Of a stretch of 64,000 nt of DNA, positions 17,064 through 25,829 are shown piece after piece. A program made the position numbers and the translations under genes. Below the pieces are notes generated by a model. It ran no database searches. It saw nothing but the letters and a program-made list of their open reading frames with translations, and had not been told where the DNA came from. Location: NCBI RefSeq assembly GCF_000384315.1, contig NZ_ARVW01000001.1, forward strand, positions 567,746 to 631,745, given 5' to 3'. Positions within the stretch are counted from its first letter, which is position 1, and each line of letters begins with the position of its first letter. The stretch is from Amycolatopsis nigrescens CSC17Ta-90. Its GTDB lineage: Bacteria; Actinomycetota; Actinomycetes; Mycobacteriales; Pseudonocardiaceae.

Positions 17064-18233
17064 ATGCTCACTCAGTCCTTCGCCGATGCCATCACCGAGG
17101 CGGAGAAGGTCATCACCGAGGCGCCCCATGTGCGGTCGGAGCGGGATCTGGTGGAGGGCTACGACTATCTGGCCGGCAGCATCCGCGCCGCGGTGCAGTC
17201 GGCATGGGGGTACGAGCGCGACTTCCCGTACTTCACCCAGTCCGCCACGCCTTACACGAAGGTCGGCCTGGACAACCCGGACACGCTCTACTACAACGCC
17301 CGAATCCGGGACGACGTCGAGTACATCGTCTCCGGCACCAGGGGCAGCACCAGCGATCTCAGCTTCCAGATCCTCAACGGCGCCTACTCCCCGGTGGACG
17401 TCCCGGACAGCCTCTCCGCCTTCGACGACCGGGAAATCACCATCGACGAGGACGGCCGCTTCGAGCTGCGGTTCGGCCCGGCGAAGGCGGACGCCGGGCC
17501 GAACTACTTCACCCTCGGCCCCGGCGCGGCCATGCTGCTGGTGCGCGAGGTGTACAGCGACTGGGACACCGAACGCCGCGGCAACATCCGCATCCAGCGC
17601 GCGGACCGGGTCGGCATGGCGCCGGCGCCGTTGTCGAAGGACCTGCTGGCCAAGCGCTACGGCGCCGCGGGCAAGATCCTGCTCACCCAGCTCAAGACGT
17701 TCCTCGCCTTCCCGGAGTGGTTCTACCTCAAGCTGCCGGTCAACACGATGACCGAACCGCGCAGCACCCCCGGCGGGCTGAGCACCCAGTACTCGTCGGT
17801 GGGCCACTACGACCTCACCGACGAGCAGGCCATGGTGCTCACCGTGCCGGCCTCCGAAGCGCCGTATCAAGGCATCCAGCTCGGCACCATGTGGTACATC
17901 TCGCTGGACTTCGTCAACCACCAGACCAGCCTCACCGCGGACCAGGCCAGGGTGGACCCGGACGGCCGGATCCGGTTCGTGATCAGCGAACGCGACCCCG
18001 GGGTGGCGAACTGGCTGGAACGCACCGGGCACGACCGGGGCTACATCCAGATTCGCTGGCAGCGGCTGTCCCGCGAGCTCACCGCGGCGGACGGGCCCGA
18101 AGTGGAGATCGTCGACGTCGGGGACTTGCCGCAACGGCTGCCGTACTACCGGGAAGCGCGGGTGACGCCGGCGGAATGGGCCGCGCGGATCGCCGCCCGC
18201 CAGGCCGCGGTCGCGACCAGGATGCTGGGGTGA
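17064..18233 (+). CDS. DUF1214-type conserved protein
   Basis: The 389-residue cytosolic protein has no signal. Its second half (GTMWYISLDFVNHQTSLT, DPDGRIRFVIS, DPGVANWL) resembles DUF1214-containing proteins that occur in actinobacterial lipid and steroid gene clusters. No catalytic motif is obvious and the function is unknown. GAGGAGG lies 6 bases before the ATG. The stop overlaps the start of the SDR gene, so the two are coupled. The KstR-like box upstream supports a lipid/steroid role (inference). Confidence 0.75.
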   Translation: MLTQSFADAITEAEKVITEAPHVRSERDLVEGYDYLAGSIRAAVQSAWGYERDFPYFTQSATPYTKVGLDNPDTLYYNARIRDDVEYIVSGTRGSTSDLSFQILNGAYSPVDVPDSLSAFDDREITIDEDGRFELRFGPAKADAGPNYFTLGPGAAMLLVREVYSDWDTERRGNIRIQRADRVGMAPAPLSKDLLAKRYGAAGKILLTQLKTFLAFPEWFYLKLPVNTMTEPRSTPGGLSTQYSSVGHYDLTDEQAMVLTVPASEAPYQGIQLGTMWYISLDFVNHQTSLTADQARVDPDGRIRFVISERDPGVANWLERTGHDRGYIQIRWQRLSRELTAADGPEVEIVDVGDLPQRLPYYREARVTPAEWAARIAARQAAVATRMLG

Positions 18234-19012
18234 GCCCGGTGCTGACCGGCAAGGTGGTGGTCGTGTCCGGGGTCGGCCCCGGTCTCGGGCAGGCGATCGC
18301 GCTCCAGTGCGCGAAGGCCGGTGCCGACGTGGTGCTGGCCGCCCGCACCGAATCCCGGCTCGCCGAGGTGGCCGAGCAGGTCACCGCGCTGGGCCGTCGC
18401 GCGCTGGCGGTGCGCACCGACATCACCGACGACGAGTCGGCCCGGCGGCTGGCCGAAACCGCGACGGAGACCTTCGGCCGGGTGGACACGCTGGTGCACA
18501 ACGCTTTCGCCATCCCGCCGCTGGCCGACCTCGGGGGGACCGAACTGGCCGATATCCGGCGGGCGCACGAGACGAACGTGCTCGCCGCGCTGCGGCTGAC
18601 CCAGTTGTGCACCCCGGCGCTGACCGAGTCCGGCGGCTCGGTGGTGATGATCAACTCCGCGGTGCTGCGGCATTCCAGGCGCAGCTTCGGCGCGTACAAG
18701 ATGAGCAAGGCCGGCCTGCTCGCGCTCGCGCAGAGCCTGGCCAGCGAGCTCGGGCCGCAGGGCGTGCGGGTGAACTCGGTGGCACCGGGCTACATCTGGG
18801 CCGACTCGCTCAAGTGGTACTTCGGCTATCTGGCCGAGCAACGCGGGATCAGCGCGGACGAGGTCTACCGCGAGACGGCCGAAACCCTGGACCTGCGCAA
18901 GCTGCCGGAGCCGGCGGAGATCGCCGACGCGGTGGTCTTCCTGGCCTCCCCGATGGCCCGCGCGATCACCGGGCAGTGCCTCGACGTCAACGGCGGCGAG
19001 TTCCACCACTGA
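18230..19012 (+). CDS. Short-chain dehydrogenase/reductase
   Basis: The 260-residue classical SDR has the nucleotide-binding SGVGPGLG (13-20), Ser143 and YKMSK (Tyr156, Lys160). The C-terminus has the family LDVNGGEFHH-type end. It begins with GTG at 18230 inside the stop of the DUF1214 gene (GTGA). Between DUF1214 and a sulfotransferase it may create or oxidise the hydroxyl that is later sulfated (inference). Confidence 0.9.
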   Translation: MSPVLTGKVVVVSGVGPGLGQAIALQCAKAGADVVLAARTESRLAEVAEQVTALGRRALAVRTDITDDESARRLAETATETFGRVDTLVHNAFAIPPLADLGGTELADIRRAHETNVLAALRLTQLCTPALTESGGSVVMINSAVLRHSRRSFGAYKMSKAGLLALAQSLASELGPQGVRVNSVAPGYIWADSLKWYFGYLAEQRGISADEVYRETAETLDLRKLPEPAEIADAVVFLASPMARAITGQCLDVNGGEFHH

Positions 19013-19037
19013 ACTCTTACCGGAAGGGAGGGCACGG

Positions 19038-20195
19038 ATGAGCGCGGGACGCGAAAACGTGGGCACGGTCGAGGATCTGCACGCCTCGGCCACCAGGATC
19101 ACCGGGCTGGACGACTTCGGCCACGGCGAATACCGCGAAGGGCTCGAGGTCCTGCTCGAGTCCTATGCCCGCGACGCGGCGCTGACCCCGTTCGGCAACA
19201 AGGTGAAACGGGCGTTCCTGCGTGGCGCGCTGGTGGCCAGGCTGCTCAGCGAAGCGGCGTGGCGGCGGTTCCCCGAACATGCCGAGGTGCCGATCGAGCG
19301 GCCGATCTTCGTCACCGGCCTGCCCCGCACCGGCACCACCGCGCTGCACCGGCTGCTCGTGGAGGACCCGGCGCACCAGGGGCTCGAACTGTGGCTCACC
19401 GAGGTCCCGCAACCCCGGCCACCCCGCGAAACCTGGGCCGATGACCCGGTGTTCGAGCGGATCCAGCAGGGCTTCCGGCAGCACCACGTGGAGCATCCGG
19501 AGTTCATGGGCGCGCACTACATGTCCGCCGACATGGTCGAGGAGTGCTGGCAACTGCTGCGCCAGTCGATGATGTCGGTGTCCTACGAATGCCTGGCCCA
19601 CCTGCCCGGCTACTCGCGCTGGCTGGCCGGGCGGGACTGGGTGCCCGCCTACCGCCGGCACCGGCGCAACCTGCAGCTGATCGGCCTGCCCGACCGCGGC
19701 CGGCGCTGGGTGCTGAAGAACCCCAGTCACCTGTTCGCGCTGGACGCGCTGTTCGAGGTCTACCCGGACGCGCTGGTGATCCAGACGCACCGGGACCCCG
19801 CTCCGGTGATCGCGTCGGTCAGCAGCCTGAACGCGCAGGCCACCGCGGGCTGGTCGACCGGTTTCACCCCCGACGTCATCGGCCGCGACCAGCTCGACCT
19901 GTGGACGCGAGGACTCGAGCGGTTCACCGCGGACCGGGCGAAGCACGATCCGGCGCGGTTCTTCGACGTGCAGTTCGAGGACTTCACCGCCGACCCGCTC
20001 GGCACCGTCGAGTCCGTGTACCGGCGTTTCGGCATCCCGCTGGGCACCGACGCACGCGAGCGGATGGCGGCGATCCAGGCCGAGAGCACTTCGGGCGAGC
20101 GTCGCCCGGCGCACCGCTACCGGCTCGCCGACTTCGGCCTCACCGAAGCCGAGGTCTCAGCACGCTTCGCCGGCAGTTCCACCGCTGATCGCTGA
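19038..20195 (+). CDS. PAPS-dependent sulfotransferase (Sulfotransfer_3 type)
   Basis: The 385-residue protein has the 5'-phosphosulfate loop FVTGLPRTGTTAL (PSB loop, 94-101), LKNPSH (226-231) and the 3'-phosphate motif THRDPAPVIAS (Arg252 to Ser260). It should transfer sulfuryl from PAPS to a small-molecule alcohol or lipid. It is the third gene of the DUF1214-SDR group, and PAPS synthesis genes lie 3 kb away. Its last 56 bases overlap the convergent MauE-like gene. Confidence 0.88.
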   Translation: MSAGRENVGTVEDLHASATRITGLDDFGHGEYREGLEVLLESYARDAALTPFGNKVKRAFLRGALVARLLSEAAWRRFPEHAEVPIERPIFVTGLPRTGTTALHRLLVEDPAHQGLELWLTEVPQPRPPRETWADDPVFERIQQGFRQHHVEHPEFMGAHYMSADMVEECWQLLRQSMMSVSYECLAHLPGYSRWLAGRDWVPAYRRHRRNLQLIGLPDRGRRWVLKNPSHLFALDALFEVYPDALVIQTHRDPAPVIASVSSLNAQATAGWSTGFTPDVIGRDQLDLWTRGLERFTADRAKHDPARFFDVQFEDFTADPLGTVESVYRRFGIPLGTDARERMAAIQAESTSGERRPAHRYRLADFGLTEAEVSARFAGSSTADR

Positions 20196-20583
20196 ACACC
20201 ACCAGCAGCAGACCCGCCACGGCTACGGCCAGCCCCAGCGCCGCCTCCGCCGGGTGGACCGGCGCGACCCGGCCGGTGGCGAAGGCCAGCAGCAGACCGG
20301 CCGCGCCCACCCCAGCCAGCGTCAGGCTGCGGACCACTTCGGCCACCACGCGAGCACCGGGCAGATCCGCGGCGAACAGCAGCACGGCTAGCACGAAACC
20401 GGCGAACGTCACCGCCGGCACGGCCAGCAGCACGGCCGTGCCCGCCTCGGCGCCGGCCAGCACCGGCAGCGGTCTCCCCGTCGACGGCTGCGCCCATCCG
20501 CCCCGGTCGCGGGCCGTGCCCGCTACACCCAGCAGGAGCACGCCGAACAGCAACGCCCGGCAGGCAAGTACCAGAAAGGACAT
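20140..20583 (-). CDS. Small MauE/DoxX-like membrane protein
   Basis: The 147-residue product is mostly hydrophobic, with four predicted membrane spans (about 5-22, 42-70, 85-103 and 110-130). The overall pattern, with a charged loop after helix 1 and a PVLAGAEAG-like segment, resembles MauE/DoxX membrane proteins. No CxxC pair is visible. GGGGGCGG precedes the ATG. Because it overlaps the 3' end of the sulfotransferase on the opposite strand, I am only moderately sure that it is expressed. Confidence 0.55.
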   Translation of the reverse strand: MSFLVLACRALLFGVLLLGVAGTARDRGGWAQPSTGRPLPVLAGAEAGTAVLLAVPAVTFAGFVLAVLLFAADLPGARVVAEVVRSLTLAGVGAAGLLLAFATGRVAPVHPAEAALGLAVAVAGLLLVVFSDQRWNCRRSVLRPRLR

Positions 20584-20756
20584 TCGGCCGCCGCCCCCAA
20601 GCCGCGTTGATAGTTTTCCGAGTTTCGCCGACTATCGGACCGGGGTCAAGCGAGCGGCGTCTCATGGCGGCGTCCCCTGCCGCTGATCTAGGGTGGTGCC
20701 AAGGGTGCATCCGGCGAACGACCGGTTTTTCTTGCCCTGAAAGAAAAGGATCTTTC

Positions 20757-21182
20757 ATGTCCGAGGCGGGACCGGCTAACTTCAACGAGCGCGTCATCAC
20801 GGAGTTCCGGGCGAACGGCGGCAAGGTCGGCCCGCCGTTCGAGGGGATGCCCATGGTGCTGCTGACCACCGTCGGCGCCAAGTCCGGCAAGTCCCGCACC
20901 ACGCCGCTGGTCTACCTGCCCGACGGCGAGCGGATCGTGATCATCGCGTCCAAGGGCGGCGCGCCGACCAACCCGGACTGGTTCCACAACGTGCTGGCCG
21001 ACCCCGAGGTCACGGTGGAGGTCGGCACCGAGTCCTACCAGGCGACCGCGGTCCGGATCGAAGGCGCCGAGCGCGACGAGGTCTACGCGCGCGTCGTGGA
21101 GATGGCCCCGGGTTTCGGCGAGTACCAGGAGAAGACCAGCCGGGTGATCCCGCTGTTCGCGCTCTACCGCAAGCAGGACTGA
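20757..21182 (+). CDS. Deazaflavin (F420)-dependent nitroreductase-family protein (Ddn-like)
   Basis: The 141-residue split-barrel protein has TVGAKSGKSRTTPLVYL and SKGGAPTNPDWFHNVLADPEVTVEVG, the signature of the Ddn/FDOR-B group that uses F420H2. Physiological substrates are usually quinones or are unknown. The ATG follows AAAGGA with 6-base spacing. The frame is open further upstream but without coding character. A GATAGT/ACTATC inverted repeat (20609-20636) lies in the leader. Confidence 0.9.
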   Translation: MSEAGPANFNERVITEFRANGGKVGPPFEGMPMVLLTTVGAKSGKSRTTPLVYLPDGERIVIIASKGGAPTNPDWFHNVLADPEVTVEVGTESYQATAVRIEGAERDEVYARVVEMAPGFGEYQEKTSRVIPLFALYRKQD

Positions 21183-21231
21183 GCACCGAGGCGGTTTGAG
21201 CCGGGCGCGCCGCGCCGTAAGATCGGCCGTT

Positions 21232-22911
21232 GTGTCAGCCGGGTCAGTGCAGCCGTGGACCAGCGTGCCGGTCCGGGCGGACGCGGCGAAATGGACCACC
21301 GGGGTCGCCGAGCGCACGATCCTGGCCGTGGTGCACAACGTCACCGCCGCCACCCGGCTGTTCGACGTGCTGCCCCTGCTGGCCACCGACCGGCGGCTCC
21401 AGCTGATCTTCACCTCCCCCGGCTCCTCCGCGTTCTCCGCCGGCACGGCGAAGCACCTGGTGGACCGCGGCATCGACGCCATGCCGTGGGACGAGGCCCT
21501 GCGCACCCGCTTCGACCTGGCCATCTCCAGCAGCTACGGCGGTGACCTGCACCGGCTGCAAGCGCCGATCCTGACCCTGCCGCACGGGATGGGCTACAAC
21601 AAGTACCTGACCGCCGGCGACGGCAACCCGGTGTTCGGGCTGTCCCCGGAATGGCTGGAGCACGACGGCGTGCTGGTGCCCACCGTGATCGGCCTTTCCC
21701 ACACCGAGCAGCTGACCCGCCTGCGGGACGCCTGCCCGGAGGCCGCCGCGGTGGCCGAGGTGGTCGGCGACCCGTGCTTCGACCGGATGCTGGCCAGCCG
21801 GCCGCTGCGCGCGCTCTACCGCGACGCGCTCGGGGTGCGGGCCGGCCAGCGGCTGGTCGTGGTCTCCTCCACCTGGGGCAACGAATCGCTGTACGGCAGC
21901 AACAACGAGCTTGTGCGGCGGCTGGCCGCCCGGCTCCCGCTCGACGAGTACCGGATCGTCTACGCGGTGCACCCGAATGTCTGGTTTGGACACTCGAGCT
22001 GGCAGTTGCACCTGTGGGAGAAGGAGAACTCCGACTCGGGTGTGCTGGTGCTGCCGCCGGAGGAGGGCTGGCGGGCGGCGCTGGTGGCCGCGGACCTGAC
22101 CATCGGCGACCACGGCTCGGTGACCTTCTACTCGGCCGCGCTTGGCACCCCGGTGCTGCTGGCCGCCGCGCCGGAGCACACCGTGGACCCGCGTTCGGCG
22201 ATCGGCCGTTTCCTCGTCGCCGCACCGAAACTCGACCCGCGGGAGGATCTGCACGAGCAGGTCGACCTGGCGATCCGCACGCACCGTCCGGCCGACCTGG
22301 CCGCGGTCACCAGCCTCGCCACGTCGGTGCCGGGCGAGTCGGCGCGACGGCTGCGCGGCACCGTTTACCGCGCACTGCGGCTGAGCGAACCGGACACCGA
22401 ATGCGCCACCGACGCGGTGCCCATTCCGTCGGTGCCCTCCTCAGCACTGGGCACCCATCTGGTGCACACCAAGGTGGAGGCGACCGGGCCTGGCCTGCTG
22501 CACGTCACGCTTACCCGCCATCCAGCAGAGCCGTTGCACTCCCCCAGCCCGCCGGAGGACACCTATCTGGTGGTGAGCACCGCGGAGCCGCGCCGCCGCT
22601 GGCTGGAACTGGCCGAGATCCTGGTGCACGACGGCGGCCCGGTGGAGCCGCGCACGCTGACCGAGTTGCTGGCCGCCCTGCCCGGCTGCCTGCTCGCGGT
22701 CGGCCGGGACAACCAGGGCGACTGGCTGGTCGGCAGCCGGGGCGACACCACCATGGTGCGGTTCTCCCCCGGCGACGCCGAAGGCCCTATCTGCGCGTCC
22801 GCCTTGCACGCCTGGCTGAGCGAGGGCCACGACCTGCACGCACTTCCGGACCAGCTGGTGGTACGACTCGGCCCCCGGGAGACCACCCTGCACCCGAAGC
22901 TCATCCGCTGA
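21232..22911 (+). CDS. GT-B-like protein resembling CDP-glycerol glycerophosphotransferases
   Basis: The 559-residue protein has an N-terminal part TILAVVHNVTAATRLFDVLP and LTLPHGMGYNKY. A second Rossmann-like part (RLVVVSSTWGNESLYGSNN and DLTIGDHGSVTFYSAALGTP) recalls nucleotide-sugar or CDP-glycerol binding in GT-B enzymes. A further 150-residue C-terminal region matches nothing I know. Relatives in actinomycetes are, to my memory, sometimes mislabelled as translation initiation factors. GTG 21232 was chosen over TTG 21196. Its stop overlaps that of the convergent NB-ARC gene by 11 bases. Confidence 0.65.
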   Translation: MSAGSVQPWTSVPVRADAAKWTTGVAERTILAVVHNVTAATRLFDVLPLLATDRRLQLIFTSPGSSAFSAGTAKHLVDRGIDAMPWDEALRTRFDLAISSSYGGDLHRLQAPILTLPHGMGYNKYLTAGDGNPVFGLSPEWLEHDGVLVPTVIGLSHTEQLTRLRDACPEAAAVAEVVGDPCFDRMLASRPLRALYRDALGVRAGQRLVVVSSTWGNESLYGSNNELVRRLAARLPLDEYRIVYAVHPNVWFGHSSWQLHLWEKENSDSGVLVLPPEEGWRAALVAADLTIGDHGSVTFYSAALGTPVLLAAAPEHTVDPRSAIGRFLVAAPKLDPREDLHEQVDLAIRTHRPADLAAVTSLATSVPGESARRLRGTVYRALRLSEPDTECATDAVPIPSVPSSALGTHLVHTKVEATGPGLLHVTLTRHPAEPLHSPSPPEDTYLVVSTAEPRRRWLELAEILVHDGGPVEPRTLTELLAALPGCLLAVGRDNQGDWLVGSRGDTTMVRFSPGDAEGPICASALHAWLSEGHDLHALPDQLVVRLGPRETTLHPKLIR

Positions 22912-25015
22912 GCCGGCTCCGCAGCTGGCCTGCCTGCACGCTGAACCCGTAGGTCAGGTAGACGGTCAGCGCCTCATCGTGCCGTTTCGCCGCCGATGCG
23001 GGGTCGCCGATCCCGGTCGCGAGGTCGCCGAGGATCTCCAGGATCTGGGCGCGGTCGAACGGCCTGCTCTCGCGCGTCATCGTGGTCAGCGCCTCGGTCA
23101 GTGCTTCGGCCGCCTCCTCGAACCGCCCGGCGTCGACCAACTTGCGGCCGCGCCAAAGCGCGATCTTCGCCAGATTGGCTTCCTCGCGCTTCTGCAAGCC
23201 GAGGAATCCTTCGCGGGCTTGGACGAGCAGTTCGAGCGCACGCTCCGGCCGCTCCGCCCTGGCCAGGTGGAACCGGGCCAGCGCGGTCCGCCGCGGATCG
23301 CCGATCTTCCCGGCCAGCGCGAGGTTCTCGGTGAGCAGCTCGCGTGCCTCGGCCGAGCGCTGCTCGGCCAACCTGGCCAGCCCCATGCCTTCGATCGCGG
23401 TCGCTTCCAGCTCGGCGTACCCGGCTTCGCGGGCCGGCGCGAGCCCCGCCTCGAACACCTCGAACGCACGGCCGGGCTCCCCGTTGAACTGATGGCCGAA
23501 ACCCTGCTGGCTGAGCAGCAGGCTCTCCCAGTCCCGCCGCCCGAGCCGCCGCGCGGCGTCCGCCCCGAGCCCGTTCACCGCGATCAGGTCCTCGACGTGC
23601 TTGCCCTTTTCGTGCAACGGCCACAGCGCGACCGCGAGCAGGCAGACCAGGTCCAGCTCCTCGCGCCCGTACGCGAACTCGGCCAGGTCACGGAGATTGC
23701 CCCGCTCGCGCTCGGCCCAGTCACTGGCTTCCTCAGGTGACGCGAACACGTCAGGCGCAGTGCTCTCTCGGCTCTCTCGGCTCTTTCGGCTCTCTCGGAA
23801 CAGCCGCTCCAACCAGCCGCGCTGGGGCATCATCAGCGCACCGGCGGCCACCGCGCGGTCGCGGTAGTAGGCCAGCATCCTGGCCAGTGCCTCCTCGTGC
23901 CACCCGGCCTCATCCCGGCGTTCGCGCACGACCTCCTGGGCGTGCAGCCGGACCAGGTCGTGCACCTCGTACCGTTCCTCGGCCGTTTCCCGGACCAGGC
24001 TGGTCGTGACCAGCTCCCCCATCGCGTCCTCGACCTCGCCGTCCGGCAGGTCCAACGCGGCGACCAGCGCGCCGAGGCCGACCTCGCCGCCGCCGGGATG
24101 CAGCCCGAGCACCTGGTAGGCGGACTTCGCGGAGTTCGCGAGCCGCTGGTAGGCGGTGGTGAACACGGCCCGCACGGACAGCTCGTCGTCCTTGGAGAGC
24201 AGCCGCATCCGCTGCCGCTCGTCCCCGAGGTCGCGGGCCAGCCTGGCGATCCGGCGGCCCGGGTACACGGTGAGCAGCGCGCCGGCGACGCAGACCGCGA
24301 TCGGCAGCCGCCCGCAGAACCCGAGCACCTCCGCCACCGCGGCCGGTTCGGCGTCCACGCGTTCCGGTCCGACGATCCGGCCGAGCAGGTTCCGCGCCTC
24401 GCCGAGCGGCAGCGGCTCCAGGTCGATCAGCTCCACCGCGCCGGCGGTGGCCAGCGAGCCGAGCCTGCTCGCCGCGGTGACCAGCACCAGCGAGCCGGTC
24501 CCGCCCGGCGAGAGCATCCGGACCTGGGTGGCGGTCAGCGCGTGATCGGCCAGCACCATCACGCGCAGGTCGTGGGTCTCGGTCCGGAACCGCGCGGCCC
24601 GGCCCTCCAGGCTGTCCGGTATCTCGGACGGTGGGACCCCGAGCTGTTGCAGGAACTCCTTGAGGATCTCGCTCTCCAGCCCGGACCGTTCCGCGCTGCC
24701 GGCCAGATTGGCGTAGAAGTGCCCGTCCGGATAGTTGCCCTGGTTGAGCTTCACGCACTGACGGGCGAGCTCGGACTTACCGACTCCGGGCTGCCCGATG
24801 ATCAGCACGATCTTCAGCGCGTCGAGCTCGCGCGCCACGAAAGCGCCGACCCTGGCGATGGCGTCCGCCTGGTTGGTGAAGTACGCGCCTGGCGACGGCA
24901 CCTGCTTGGGTACCTTCGTCTCACGGGACTGGTGCAAGTGGAAGTCGCGCAGCTGGACCACGTTCGCGGCCAGGCCGCTGACCGTGTTGTGCGTGCCGGC
25001 GCCTGGCGGCTCCAT
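22901..25015 (-). CDS. STAND ATPase: NB-ARC domain with TPR repeats
   Basis: The 704-residue protein starts with a short motif, VSGLAANVVQLRDFHLH (12-28), like the adaptor peptides found at the N-terminus of many actinomycete STAND proteins. It continues with an NB-ARC NTPase (Walker A GQPGVGKS, 74-81; Walker B-like LRVMVLADHA), a winged-helix region (LHPGGGEVGLGALVAAL, then VHDLVRLHAQE) and about six TPR-like helical pairs. There is no DNA-binding domain of the SARP type. Such proteins act as regulated switches, several of them in conflict or signalling systems; the partner here is unknown. Confidence 0.85.
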   Translation of the reverse strand: MEPPGAGTHNTVSGLAANVVQLRDFHLHQSRETKVPKQVPSPGAYFTNQADAIARVGAFVARELDALKIVLIIGQPGVGKSELARQCVKLNQGNYPDGHFYANLAGSAERSGLESEILKEFLQQLGVPPSEIPDSLEGRAARFRTETHDLRVMVLADHALTATQVRMLSPGGTGSLVLVTAASRLGSLATAGAVELIDLEPLPLGEARNLLGRIVGPERVDAEPAAVAEVLGFCGRLPIAVCVAGALLTVYPGRRIARLARDLGDERQRMRLLSKDDELSVRAVFTTAYQRLANSAKSAYQVLGLHPGGGEVGLGALVAALDLPDGEVEDAMGELVTTSLVRETAEERYEVHDLVRLHAQEVVRERRDEAGWHEEALARMLAYYRDRAVAAGALMMPQRGWLERLFRESRKSRESRESTAPDVFASPEEASDWAERERGNLRDLAEFAYGREELDLVCLLAVALWPLHEKGKHVEDLIAVNGLGADAARRLGRRDWESLLLSQQGFGHQFNGEPGRAFEVFEAGLAPAREAGYAELEATAIEGMGLARLAEQRSAEARELLTENLALAGKIGDPRRTALARFHLARAERPERALELLVQAREGFLGLQKREEANLAKIALWRGRKLVDAGRFEEAAEALTEALTTMTRESRPFDRAQILEILGDLATGIGDPASAAKRHDEALTVYLTYGFSVQAGQLRSRLSG
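23763..23798. repeat. Four tandem 9-bp units in the NB-ARC/TPR gene
   Basis: Units of CTCTCTCGG (one reads CTCTTTCGG) repeat four times with exact 9-base period. On the coding (minus) strand they encode ESR/KSR triplets in the linker between the winged-helix and TPR parts (RESRKSRESREST). This is an in-frame minisatellite that could expand or contract without a frameshift. Confidence 0.85.
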
Positions 25016-25071
25016 TCGCTCCCCTGCTCCTGACGTGCCGATTCTGCTCCGCCGAGCCTACCGGCGCGGGG

Positions 25072-25824
25072 TCACCAGGTGGAACCGGCCGAGGTGCCGC
25101 CGTCCACGATCAGCTCCTGCCCGGTGACCCAGGAGCTGGCCGGGGACACCAGGAACAGGCAGGCGTCCGCGATGTCGGACGGGCGGCCGAGCCGGTGCAG
25201 CGGGTTGTCCGACTCCCACTGCCGCACGCCTTCCGGCCATTCCTGCTCGATGCCGGGACGCCAGGTCAGGCCGGGGGAAACCAGGTTCACCCGCACCCCG
25301 CGGGCGGCGTACTCCACCGCGGCCGCGCGCACGAGCATGTGCACCGCGGCCTTCGAGACCGCGTAGTGCGCGTGCCCCGGCTTCGGACCGCTGCCGGTGA
25401 TCGAGCCGATGGCCACCACCGCGCCGCCGTCGCCCTGTGCGGCGAACCGGCGGTACGCGGCCTGCAGGACGAGGAAGGTGGCGTCCAGGTTGACCTCCAG
25501 CACCGCGCGCCACTCGGTCAGCGTCATCTCGGGCAGCGGCGTCATCGGCTGCACCCCGGCGTTCGCGACCACCGCGTCCAGCCTGCCGTAGGCCCGCACC
25601 GTCCGTTCGACCAGGTCTTCGGCCCCTTCGCGCAGGTCGGCCTGCTCGGCGCGGGCCACCCCACCGGCCGACTCGATCGCCTCGACCACCGCACCGGCGC
25701 CGTCCGCGTCGGTGCGGTAGTGCACGACGACCCGCGCCCCGGCTTCGGCGAACCGCTTCGCGATCCCGCCGCCGATACCACCGCTGGCGCCGGTCACCAG
25801 CGCCACCCTGCCTTCCAGCTCCAC
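25072..25824 (-). CDS. SDR-family oxidoreductase (FabG-like)
   Basis: The 250-residue classical SDR has TGASGGIGGG (11-20), NAG, Ser141, YAVSK (Tyr154, Lys158) and a C-terminal LIVDGG. It starts with GTG five bases after the P450 stop on the same strand, so it is cotranscribed with the P450. It may oxidise the P450 product alcohol (inference). Confidence 0.9.
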   Translation of the reverse strand: MELEGRVALVTGASGGIGGGIAKRFAEAGARVVVHYRTDADGAGAVVEAIESAGGVARAEQADLREGAEDLVERTVRAYGRLDAVVANAGVQPMTPLPEMTLTEWRAVLEVNLDATFLVLQAAYRRFAAQGDGGAVVAIGSITGSGPKPGHAHYAVSKAAVHMLVRAAAVEYAARGVRVNLVSPGLTWRPGIEQEWPEGVRQWESDNPLHRLGRPSDIADACLFLVSPASSWVTGQELIVDGGTSAGSTW

Positions 25825-25829
25825 GTGAA

